From the NCBI GenBank assembly GCA_020025655.1, contig JAHHRR010000001.1:1-64000 (forward strand): a stretch of 64,000 bases of DNA, written 5' to 3'. The notes below the pieces were generated by a model. That model was not told where the DNA came from. It did not search any database and saw nothing but the letters and a program-made list of their open reading frames with translations. Within the stretch, counting starts at the first letter, position 1. Every line of letters begins with the position of its first letter. The position numbers were made by a program, and so were the translations under genes. This document shows, in pieces, positions 6,486 through 14,417 of this stretch. The stretch is from Oscillospiraceae bacterium (GTDB taxonomy: Bacteria; Bacillota; Clostridia; Oscillospirales; Oscillospiraceae).

Positions 6486-8314
6486 TTTGCTGCCTCCTCT
6501 TCGGGAATTGCTGTGGCAAAGTAGATTATATCACTCATAGTACGTTCGTTGCCGTAGTCAACATGGTTTACAAGCTCACCGTTCATCATCAGAACTGAGG
6601 TCTGACCGCCGTCAAGAGCATAGGCCTTCTGGCAGCCCTTACCGGCCATGAAGCCGCCGATTTCATTGAGAGTTGCGGCGGTAGTGTAGCCGACGTCATA
6701 GTTTACAGTCATCATCATGTAGTGGAGATTATCCAGAAGACCGATTGCGGAACGGGAATAGGTGGTGTTGACCTCACCTATGGGATATCCGGTTACAGGA
6801 CGCAGCTCACCGTTGTCTATCAGGATAGGACCAAAGGACAGGCTGAATATAATGTCATTGTCCTTTATGAACTGACGGGTGGATTCCTCATCAGTAAGCT
6901 CGTCGGCATAGGTGAAGAGAAAATCACCGTTTGCGGTTATATGGCAGGAATCCAGCTTTCCGGGATTGAAGCGGAAAAGCTCACGCTGGAAAACGGTAAT
7001 ACCAATGGGGCGGAAATCATAGAAGTCGCCGTTAATTGCCACGACTGCATTGCATTCCTTAGCCATGTCAGTGGCGTAATAACGCTTACCAACACTGTAA
7101 GTATCGCCGGCAACCTTGCGGCGAATCTGTGAGCCGTGGGCAATTTTAACCTCAGCGCAGGAGCAGCACTTGCCGGAGATATCTTCCTTCCATGCAATAG
7201 CGAGGATGGTATCATCACGGTAGTATTTGATCTCAGAGCCGGGAATAAAGTTTGCATTGGGATCAAAGGCCACTTTCTGATCGCCGAGTAAAGCGGAGGC
7301 ATCTTCAATGACCTTCAGAATAACCTGAGGATCGGTAGTTGAACCGAAGTTTGCGGGATTGGGCTTGGGCGCAACATTGACATCTTCTGCGATGGTGTAG
7401 ATTTTAGGAATGTAGGCAAGCTCACCCAGAGCATCACTGGCGGCATTGTTTGCATAGTTGTTAAACTTTTCAACCATGTTTACCTTGGATTTTAAAGCGT
7501 TTCCCACGGCAGTGCCGGAGTCGGGATGGACGTTTACAAAGACCCATGATAAGACAAAAATGCTTATTACGGAAAAGACGATTCCAAGGATACCGAGCAA
7601 TCCACGGTTTTCAATGACAGAGCTGGCATAAGCCTTTGCCTGAGAAACTGCGGGAGCAGCTTTTGCGTGTGAAGAAGGTCTGGATGCAGGAGCGGGAGCA
7701 GCGTGTCTCTGACCCTGAGGATATCTGCCGGGCTGAGAAGGTCTTACATTAGTGCTGTCTGCACCGGCATTAGGCATTGCTGCATGACGGGGATTGCGCT
7801 GTACATCATTTCTTCTTGGAAACTCAGCACGCACAGTAGCATCAGCAGAAGCTGCATTTGCACTGCGCTGATTGGGGTTCTGAGCGTTCCTGCGAACAGG
7901 ACGACGGGGCGGCTGTGCAGGAGTGCGTGGATTTGAAGCATTCACGGGACGGGCTGCGGGTGCATCTGAAAAATCAAACACCGGAGATTCAAAAGCAGGT
8001 GCGTTGTCCTGAGAAAAATCAAAGGAAGCAGGTGCGGAATTTCTGCCGGAAGGTACTGTATCAAATGAAAATTCAGGCACTGACTTATCGGCCTTGTACT
8101 GCTGTGAATTCAGGAAAGAGTCAAAAGAAATGTCGTCCTGAGAATAGCCGGATGCAGTAAAATCAGAAGAACTGTTCCGACGTGAATCGGCGGCCGGTTT
8201 AGCCGGAGTTTCAGGTTTCTGAGAAGGCTGTTCGCCGTTTATTATGTTGTTGCTGTATGATGAAAAATCAGCAAGTATATCATCTAAATTGAAAAAATCG
8301 TTTTTATCGCTCAT
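6482..8314 (-). CDS. Membrane-anchored phosphodiester glycosidase (NAGPA-type) protein
   Basis: 610 residues. Residues 1-230 are low-complexity, rich in Pro, Ala, Ser, Arg and Asn, and probably cytoplasmic and disordered. A single transmembrane segment lies near 235-257 (GLLGILGIVFSVISIFV). The C-terminal half (about 375-600) is a phosphodiester glycosidase domain related to the lysosomal uncovering enzyme: VVAINGDFYDFRPIG, a GPILIDNGE turn, SRSAIGLLDN, and the ALDGGQTSVLMMNGE signature. Such domains remove a sugar from a sugar-phosphate diester, so an extracellular teichoic-acid-like substrate is plausible (inference). The gene follows the serine hydrolase by 16 bases and overlaps the Lgt-like gene by four. 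Confidence 0.85.
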   Translation of the reverse strand: MSDKNDFFNLDDILADFSSYSNNIINGEQPSQKPETPAKPAADSRRNSSSDFTASGYSQDDISFDSFLNSQQYKADKSVPEFSFDTVPSGRNSAPASFDFSQDNAPAFESPVFDFSDAPAARPVNASNPRTPAQPPRRPVRRNAQNPNQRSANAASADATVRAEFPRRNDVQRNPRHAAMPNAGADSTNVRPSQPGRYPQGQRHAAPAPASRPSSHAKAAPAVSQAKAYASSVIENRGLLGILGIVFSVISIFVLSWVFVNVHPDSGTAVGNALKSKVNMVEKFNNYANNAASDALGELAYIPKIYTIAEDVNVAPKPNPANFGSTTDPQVILKVIEDASALLGDQKVAFDPNANFIPGSEIKYYRDDTILAIAWKEDISGKCCSCAEVKIAHGSQIRRKVAGDTYSVGKRYYATDMAKECNAVVAINGDFYDFRPIGITVFQRELFRFNPGKLDSCHITANGDFLFTYADELTDEESTRQFIKDNDIIFSLSFGPILIDNGELRPVTGYPIGEVNTTYSRSAIGLLDNLHYMMMTVNYDVGYTTAATLNEIGGFMAGKGCQKAYALDGGQTSVLMMNGELVNHVDYGNERTMSDIIYFATAIPEEEAAK

Positions 8315-8330
8315 TATTCAGCCTCGCTCC

Positions 8331-10070
8331 TTACTTTGATGTATTTCCGCTCAGTGCCATCAGCAGACTTTCGGCGGGAATAACAAACCAGCCGTCACCG
8401 TTATATTCGAGCTGGAGCTGAATGCCGGTACTGGTGTAATATTTTTCTGCATTTGCCAAAACAGACTGAACAGCTTTGGTATAGGCTTCCTTGGTTACCT
8501 CAGGGAGATAATTGTTGTGAGAATCATATACAGAACTCTTACTGCGGGTGTTTACTATCTTTTCAAGCTCATTCATAGTCTGAATCTGAATATCATCCTC
8601 GGTGGCAGGCAGGTCAAGGTAATTGAACTGTATCTGCTGACGGGCCTCCAGAAGATCAACTATGCAGTCACCGGTGAGAGAGTAGGAGTAGCTCTTTTTA
8701 AGAGCATCATACATTATCTTACCGGCCTCATCGGAGGGTTCATTTTCAAGACCCAGACCGGAATAACCCTTTAGAAGTGAATAGGCGTGCTCATAGTTTC
8801 CGGTTGTAATGCTGTCCATAAAATCAACAGCGCACTGCTGCGGATCTCCGTCGGGCTTTGCTATCAGCGTACCTGCATTAACGCCGACTATGCAGAGAAT
8901 AACAGCGGCTGCGCACAAAACTATGGAAGCAACAGCCCATGCGGTTTTCATATATTTCTTCCTGCTTATGCGAAGTACGGCTGCCAGAGCTGCAATAAGT
9001 GCAATGACAACAAATATTCCGCTTACAACAGAGCCAATGCCGTGACTCTCTTTTACTTCACTTTCGGGTACTTCAACTGAAGTCTGCGGGATATCAGTCT
9101 TTTCGCCGGCGGTGTTATTTTCCATCATCTGAGCAGCCTCCTGAGCTTTCTTCTGTTCGGCTTCGGCCTGAGCTTTTGCCTCGGCTTCGGCTTTTGCGGC
9201 TTCTATCTTTTCGTTTTCAAGCCGCTTTGCTGTGTTATACTGCGTATAATCACACATCATAACGGCATAATCGGCCATAACGTCATATGCCTTGTTTACT
9301 CCGTCAGTGAACATTACCATAACTATGGGATCATCGGTGAATGCAAAACCGCAGTCACACATATAAAGACGCTGTCCGTCAAGAAGAAATCCGTATTTGT
9401 GGCCGATATCAAAACGCTTTTCCTTGAGCTTGAAATAGTTCTTAGGTTCGGCCTGCTGCATGGTTTCCATGAGCTTCGGGAAACGGTCAGGTTCAGCAAA
9501 CAGAGTTTTAATGCACTCTGTCATCTGACGGGCGGTAATGAAGTTGTTTTCGTAAAACTTAGGATCGACAGTTGCGGGATCTTCGCCCATATAAGGGCAG
9601 ATTAACTCTCTGTACCGATGATAAACGCTGTTGCTGTTATCGAGCCATGTACCGGCTTCTTTCCAGAGAACCTTGGCGTATTCGTTGTCAGAGTGAATTA
9701 TTGAACCTTTTAAAAGCTCAGAGTATTTATAAGGACCGACATTATCGTCCCAATCCATTTCGCCCTTGGAGATTTTCTCGGTAAAGAGCATATTGAGGGG
9801 GACTTTGAACATACTTCCGGCGACCATATATTTGTCGGGATTATGGAAATGCTCCTCTCCGGTTACGGTGTTGTAGTAGCCCAGAGAAATCCTGTCAGGG
9901 TCTACATCGTATTTCTCAAACAAGGCAACTGCTACATCGTCCCATGTTTTGCCGGCATAGAATTCATCTCCGTAGGATGCGTCGTCATTGTCCGCCGCAG
10001 CCATCGGAACCATACCTGCAAGCAGACAAATTATGAAAAGTCCTGCTGCTATTTTCTTAAATAATTTCAT
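8331..10070 (-). CDS. Secreted serine hydrolase with membrane-anchored C-terminal domain
   Basis: 579 residues. A signal peptide (about 1-26) is followed by a class A beta-lactamase-like domain: SMFK (S86, K89) is the nucleophile motif and SDN (127-129) the second motif; a clear KTG box is not obvious. Residues about 290-325 are an Ala/Glu/Lys-rich coiled coil, followed by two transmembrane segments near 350-372 and 380-400, then an outer domain of about 170 residues. It may act on peptidoglycan or its peptides; hydrolysis of beta-lactams is only a possibility. First gene of the serine hydrolase/glycosidase/Lgt-like operon. Confidence 0.82.
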   Translation of the reverse strand: MKLFKKIAAGLFIICLLAGMVPMAAADNDDASYGDEFYAGKTWDDVAVALFEKYDVDPDRISLGYYNTVTGEEHFHNPDKYMVAGSMFKVPLNMLFTEKISKGEMDWDDNVGPYKYSELLKGSIIHSDNEYAKVLWKEAGTWLDNSNSVYHRYRELICPYMGEDPATVDPKFYENNFITARQMTECIKTLFAEPDRFPKLMETMQQAEPKNYFKLKEKRFDIGHKYGFLLDGQRLYMCDCGFAFTDDPIVMVMFTDGVNKAYDVMADYAVMMCDYTQYNTAKRLENEKIEAAKAEAEAKAQAEAEQKKAQEAAQMMENNTAGEKTDIPQTSVEVPESEVKESHGIGSVVSGIFVVIALIAALAAVLRISRKKYMKTAWAVASIVLCAAAVILCIVGVNAGTLIAKPDGDPQQCAVDFMDSITTGNYEHAYSLLKGYSGLGLENEPSDEAGKIMYDALKKSYSYSLTGDCIVDLLEARQQIQFNYLDLPATEDDIQIQTMNELEKIVNTRSKSSVYDSHNNYLPEVTKEAYTKAVQSVLANAEKYYTSTGIQLQLEYNGDGWFVIPAESLLMALSGNTSK

Positions 10071-10128
10071 TCAGATTATCTCCCCGTGATTTATGGGCAT
10101 AATACCAGATTTTAATTTTATCAATATC

Positions 10129-10156
10129 ATTTTACCATTATAATGTATAATTTCAA
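10129..10156 (-). promoter_or_regulatory. Putative promoter of the serine hydrolase operon
   Basis: On the minus strand TTGAAA (10156-10151), 16-base spacer, TAAAAT (10134-10129), in a very AT-rich intergenic stretch. About 60 bases separate it from the ATG. Confidence 0.5.
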
Positions 10157-10231
10157 TAGTGAGCTTTAACAAAAATAGTAAAAAGTTCTTAAAATTACTT
10201 AAGAAAGCAGATATGAACAGAAAACTTTAGC

Positions 10232-11341
10232 TTATATGTACTTTTTAAAGCCGTATTGACTGCTTGAAAACAGCAAAAACGGCTTATTCCTGTTTGAAGG
10301 TCGTTTTATATAAAGACCCGACAGACCGAAGCTCTCAACTAAACTCAGCTTTTCACGAAGAGAGAGAATATCTTCAAAGTAAATTATGTGTTTCCGTCCC
10401 AGTGAATCGGTATATTTGAAAGATGAAGCAGAGCTGTTTTCGTCATATTCCACATGAGCAGATACAGCTATTGCCAGATCTTTTGCGCAGGCATTGCTTA
10501 ATATTCCGGCTCTTGTACCGGCGGCCCACGGAAGCTTCCAGTCAAGCGCATAGTCTGATACTGCAGGCATAAGCTTTTCGGGACAAATACAGGTGCAAAG
10601 TGCGGATATCCGTTTTTTCAGCTCCTTTATATCGCATACAGGACCGGGAGGGCTTAAAATATGGGCAAAATCATAGGCGGGTATCAGGACTCTGTGACAG
10701 CAGCGGTTTATAACGGTACACAGTTCGGCACAGCTTTCGCTTTCAAACAGAGCGATTATAAAGTAAAATCCCTCTTTTTTCAGCGCTGCGGATAATTCCT
10801 CGATAAAGAGCAGATATTCATCAATATCAGAGGGAAAAAGGCAGCAGATTTCAAGATAAATTCCGAGGCAGGAGCAGTCATATATGCACGAAACGGCTTT
10901 TTTTATAACGGCTGATCTTTTGTCCTCACTGTTTAAAAGCAGGTGCATGGAGGCACCGGAATATGCTCCGGACGAGGTCAGATTGGAGATGCCTAAAAGC
11001 GGGATAACCCCGTGCTGCCTAAGGGCGGAGACTTTGGCGGAAGGATTCGGCGATGAAAGCTCACCGCTTTCGGATATGTTCAGATGAATCGGGCAGCAGT
11101 AGCTCAGGGCAGGCATGAGCGGGGATAGAACATCAGCAGGAAAAGACTCCGGAAAATCGGCTCCAAGTTCAATGTTACCGCAGAATGAGGGCTTTTCGTC
11201 AGCTATCAGCAGTGAAAGACCGGGGCTCAGACGTCTGGGGTCGGAAAGAGCGTTATTAGACAGAAAATCGGCTTTGCTGAGCTTGAACGCAGCTGTAACG
11301 GTTGAAATACTGTCATTTGGACGAGAGGTATAGATTTTCAT
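10232..11341 (-). CDS. LysM plus GH18-like protein with degenerate active site
   Basis: 369 residues. The N-terminal 50 residues form a LysM carbohydrate-binding motif (IYTSRPNDSISTVTAAF, ending LSPGLSLLI). The rest resembles the GH18 domain of spore-cortex hydrolases of the YaaH/SleL type. At the place where GH18 enzymes carry the DxxDxE motif the protein reads CLGIYLEICCLF: the glutamate remains but both aspartates are gone. It has no signal peptide, as in YaaH. It may therefore be a binding protein or an altered hydrolase. ATG preceded by AAGGAG. Cysteine content (over a dozen) is high for this family. Confidence 0.7.
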   Translation of the reverse strand: MKIYTSRPNDSISTVTAAFKLSKADFLSNNALSDPRRLSPGLSLLIADEKPSFCGNIELGADFPESFPADVLSPLMPALSYCCPIHLNISESGELSSPNPSAKVSALRQHGVIPLLGISNLTSSGAYSGASMHLLLNSEDKRSAVIKKAVSCIYDCSCLGIYLEICCLFPSDIDEYLLFIEELSAALKKEGFYFIIALFESESCAELCTVINRCCHRVLIPAYDFAHILSPPGPVCDIKELKKRISALCTCICPEKLMPAVSDYALDWKLPWAAGTRAGILSNACAKDLAIAVSAHVEYDENSSASSFKYTDSLGRKHIIYFEDILSLREKLSLVESFGLSGLYIKRPSNRNKPFLLFSSSQYGFKKYI

Positions 11342-11396
11342 ATTATTCTCCTTGAAATATACTTCATTTTATTTATATTCCACGGAGTATCAATAC

Positions 11397-11425
11397 TTGC
11401 GGCAAAAATGAGTATATGCTATAAT
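11397..11425 (+). promoter_or_regulatory. Promoter of pepF
   Basis: TTGCGG (11397-11402), 17-base spacer, TATAAT (11420-11425), 44 bases before the ATG. Confidence 0.65.
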
Positions 11426-11468
11426 CAACAAGTTAGATGTATTTACCAAAGAACGGAGGATAATTTTT

Positions 11469-13265
11469 ATGGAAAATACTATGCTCAAGCGCAGCGAGGT
11501 TCCGGTAGAAAACACCTGGGATCTGAGCGATATATTGGAAAGCGATGAAGTCTGGGAGCAGGAAAACATAGCTCTTAAGGCTATGCCCGAAAAAATTTCT
11601 GCTTTCCAGGGAAAACTGGGTGAGAGCGCAGAAATGCTCCTCAATTTCTTTAAGCTCAGCGATGATATAGATGTGCGTGCATCTATGCTTTACAGCTACT
11701 CCAGCTGCAAAGCCGATCAGGATGCAGGCAACAGTGTTTATCAGGCAATGCGTGGTAAGGCAATGGGTACTCTGGTTGAGATTTCCAGTGCATCCGCTTT
11801 CGCAACTCCTGAAATTATGGCAATCAGTGACGAAAAGCTCAACAGCTTCTATGCAGAGGAACCTGCACTCAAGGAGTATGAAAGAGCTATCTATCAGATC
11901 CGCCGCAGAGCAGAGCATATTCTTTCTCCTGCCGAGGAAAAGCTGCTGGCTTCTGTTGGTGAGGTTTCAAACTCTCCCAGCAATATCTACGGTATTTTTG
12001 CTAATGCCGATCTTAAATTCCCTGAGGTTGCAGACGGCAAGGGCGAGAAACATCCTTTGAGCAATGTATCCTTTGTCCCCCTGCTGGAGAGTGATGACAG
12101 AGTTCTGAGAGAAAATGCTTTCAACGGCTATTACGATGTTTTGAATCAGTTCAAAAATACCGCTGCCGCTCTGCTTGACGGTCAGTTCAAGCAGCTGAAT
12201 TTCTTTGCCAAGGCAAGAAAATACCCCAGCACTCTTGCTGCTTCTCTTGATGAAACCGAGGTTCCCACTGAGGTTTATCACAACCTTATAAATGCTGTCC
12301 ACGGCAATCTGGATAAGATGTACAAGTATGTTGCTCTGCGCAAGAAAATGCTGGGCGTAGATGAGCTTCATATGTATGATGTATATACCCCCATTGTTGC
12401 AGATGCAGCAGCTAAAATTGACTTCAACGAAGCTAAGGAGACTGTGCTTGAGGCACTGTCTGTTCTGGGCGAGGACTACACAGACCTTCTGAAAGAGGGC
12501 TTCAATAACCGCTGGATTGATGTTTACCCCAACGAGGGCAAGCGTGGCGGCGCATATTCCTCCGGAAATTCCAGACCTCATCCCTATGTCCTGCTTAACC
12601 AGAAGGATACTCTTGACAGTATGTTCACTCTGGCACATGAAATGGGACACGCTCTGCACAGCTACCACAGCTGCAAGTATCAGCCTGTTTCCACCAGCGG
12701 CTATGTAATCTTTGTTGCAGAGGTTGCATCTACCTGCAATGAGGTTCTGCTTATGCGTCATCTGCTGTCAAAAACAACCGATAAGAAGCAGAGAGCATAT
12801 CTCATAAATCACTTCCTCGATCAGTTCAAGGGCACTGTTTACCGTCAGACTATGTTTGCCGAGTTTGAGCTTGAAATGGGCAAGATGGCAGAAAACGGAG
12901 AGACCCTTACCGCAGAGGCACTTTGCAATAAATACCTTGAGCTTAACAAGCTTTACTTCGGACCTGACATGGTATCCGATGAGGGCATCGGTCTTGAATG
13001 GGCCAGAATTCCTCATTTCTACTACAACTATTATGTGTTCCAGTATGCTACCGGCTTCTCCGCAGCAGTGGCTATTGCAAACAGAATTCTTACCCTTGGC
13101 GAGAGCGCAGTAAAGGATTACAAGCGCTTCCTGTCCGGCGGAAGCAGCACCGATCCTATCTCTCTGCTTAAGCTTGCAGGTGTTGATATGAGTACTCCCG
13201 AACCTGTAAACTCCGCTCTGGAGCTCTTCGGCGAGCTTATAGACGAGCTGGAAGCACTGAATTAA
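11469..13265 (+). CDS. pepF: Oligoendopeptidase F (M3B metallopeptidase)
   Basis: Cytoplasmic zinc peptidase that cleaves short peptides. The 598-residue length, the zinc motif HEMGH near residue 390 in LAHEMGHALHSYHS, the upstream YSSGNSRPHPYVLLNQKDT segment and the downstream EVASTCNEVLL segment carrying the third zinc ligand are all typical of PepF. The start codon has ACGGAGGA upstream. The gene has its own promoter and terminator. It is divergently placed from the LysM/GH18 gene. Confidence 0.95.
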   Translation: MENTMLKRSEVPVENTWDLSDILESDEVWEQENIALKAMPEKISAFQGKLGESAEMLLNFFKLSDDIDVRASMLYSYSSCKADQDAGNSVYQAMRGKAMGTLVEISSASAFATPEIMAISDEKLNSFYAEEPALKEYERAIYQIRRRAEHILSPAEEKLLASVGEVSNSPSNIYGIFANADLKFPEVADGKGEKHPLSNVSFVPLLESDDRVLRENAFNGYYDVLNQFKNTAAALLDGQFKQLNFFAKARKYPSTLAASLDETEVPTEVYHNLINAVHGNLDKMYKYVALRKKMLGVDELHMYDVYTPIVADAAAKIDFNEAKETVLEALSVLGEDYTDLLKEGFNNRWIDVYPNEGKRGGAYSSGNSRPHPYVLLNQKDTLDSMFTLAHEMGHALHSYHSCKYQPVSTSGYVIFVAEVASTCNEVLLMRHLLSKTTDKKQRAYLINHFLDQFKGTVYRQTMFAEFELEMGKMAENGETLTAEALCNKYLELNKLYFGPDMVSDEGIGLEWARIPHFYYNYYVFQYATGFSAAVAIANRILTLGESAVKDYKRFLSGGSSTDPISLLKLAGVDMSTPEPVNSALELFGELIDELEALN

Positions 13266-13290
13266 GATTTAACTAATTTACACCTATTCT

Positions 13291-13331
13291 ATACTCCACG
13301 GCGGGTTTTTCCCGCCGGTGGAGTATTTTAT
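13291..13331 (+). terminator. Terminator of pepF
   Basis: Stem ATACTCCAC-GGCGGG / CCCGCC-G-GTGGAGTAT with a single bulged G, loop of five T, and TTTTAT after. Confidence 0.85.
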
Positions 13332-13337
13332 TTGCCT

Positions 13338-13428
13338 GTTCTACTCATAGTAGAGTCGAAAAAACAGCAATCTACTATGCCGGAGGCGGCGGTAGGGAGA
13401 CAAACACGGGCAGTAGCTTGCCTTTTTT
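13338..13428 (+). promoter_or_regulatory. Attenuator-like leader upstream of the second degV
   Basis: Four segments can pair in competing ways: TCTACT with AGTAGA (13340-13354, perfect, 3-base centre); CATAGTAGA (13346-13354) with TCTACTATG (13371-13379), perfect 9 bp; and CTAC/GTAG plus GCCG/CGGC (13372-13395). A weak GGCA/TGCC hairpin with six T follows (13409-13428). The 1:2, 2:3, 3:4 arrangement resembles an attenuator. The palindrome could equally be a protein-binding site. Confidence 0.45.
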
Positions 13429-13475
13429 ACTGAACTATGTTACTAATAATAATCAGTAATCAAGGGGGTTAAAAA

Positions 13476-14357
13476 ATGAGCTTTACAATTTTTACCGATA
13501 CGTCAGCAAATCTTCAGAACACTCAGGTTCGTGAACGCGGACTTAAAATAGTTCCTTTTTCATATTACGTCGAAGGTGTTGAACATACCTGTGTTGACAC
13601 TGACAGCTTTGATGCTTATGAATATTATAGAAAGATAAAGGCCGGCGCAAAAGTAACCACCTCTCAGGTTACACCTCAGCGCTTTATTGAAAACTTTGAG
13701 CCGGAGCTTGAAGCCGGCAATGATGTACTTTTTGTAAGTATGTCCTCCGGCATAAGCGGTTCATGTTCATCTGCCAGAATTGCTGCAAATCAGCTCAGGG
13801 AGGATTACCCTGAGAGAAAAATAGAAATTGTTGATACCATGGGTGCATCTCTTGGTGAAGGACTTTTTGCACTTATTGCTGCCGATTGCAGAGATGAGGG
13901 AATGGGTATTGAAGATACAGCTGCATACCTCAGAAGCAGAGTTCCCAATATGTGCCAGATATTCACAGTTGATGACCTGATGCATCTGCGCCGTGGCGGC
14001 AGACTGTCAAACCTGTCTGCGATCGTCGGAACCGTACTGCATATTAAGCCGCTGCTCAAAGGCAACGAAGAGGGAAAAATTGTTGCTTTTGCAAAGATAA
14101 GAGGCAGAAAAAAATCTATTGAAGCTCTGGCTGAACGCTATGCAAATGAAGTCAGGGAACCTGAAAAGCAGCTTGTGTGCATTGCACACTCCGCCTGCAA
14201 AGAAGATGCGGAATATCTGGCTGAGCTGGTCAGAAAGAGCAAGGCTCCCAAGGACATTCTTATTGTAGATTATGAACCTGTTACCGGCGCTCATGTGGGC
14301 CCCGGTGCACTGGCACTGTTCTTTTTCGGTTCAGGTGACGTCAGAGAGCAGAACTGA
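13476..14357 (+). CDS. DegV/FakB family fatty-acid-binding protein (second of three)
   Basis: The 293-residue product has the same family marks as its paralogues: FTDTSANLQNT at the N-terminus, TTSQVTPQRF near residue 65, SMSSGISGSCSSAR near 90, LRRGGRLSNLSA near 170 and GAHVGPGALALFFFG at the C-terminus. It is expected to bind a fatty acid for transfer to a FakA-type kinase. It is more like the third copy (22351) than the first: both have the longer CVDTDSFDAYEYY-type insertion and the PERKIEIVDTMGAS segment. It is monocistronic behind a structured leader and has AAGGGGG as ribosome binding site. Confidence 0.9.
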   Translation: MSFTIFTDTSANLQNTQVRERGLKIVPFSYYVEGVEHTCVDTDSFDAYEYYRKIKAGAKVTTSQVTPQRFIENFEPELEAGNDVLFVSMSSGISGSCSSARIAANQLREDYPERKIEIVDTMGASLGEGLFALIAADCRDEGMGIEDTAAYLRSRVPNMCQIFTVDDLMHLRRGGRLSNLSAIVGTVLHIKPLLKGNEEGKIVAFAKIRGRKKSIEALAERYANEVREPEKQLVCIAHSACKEDAEYLAELVRKSKAPKDILIVDYEPVTGAHVGPGALALFFFGSGDVREQN

Positions 14358-14370
14358 TACATTTAAAATA

Positions 14371-14406
14371 AAAACGGCAAAGCCATTAAGGCTTTGCCGT
14401 TTTTTG
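14371..14406. terminator. Bidirectional terminator between degV and yyaL
   Basis: Stem AAAACGGCAAAGCC / GGCTTTGCCGTTTT, loop ATTAA, with A and T tails on the two sides; serves both convergent genes. Confidence 0.9.
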
Positions 14407-14417
14407 CTATCAGAAAA

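Noticed and set aside
11967..12761. A 264-codon minus-strand frame opposite pepF
   Set aside because: Antisense shadow of pepF with composition unlike a real protein.
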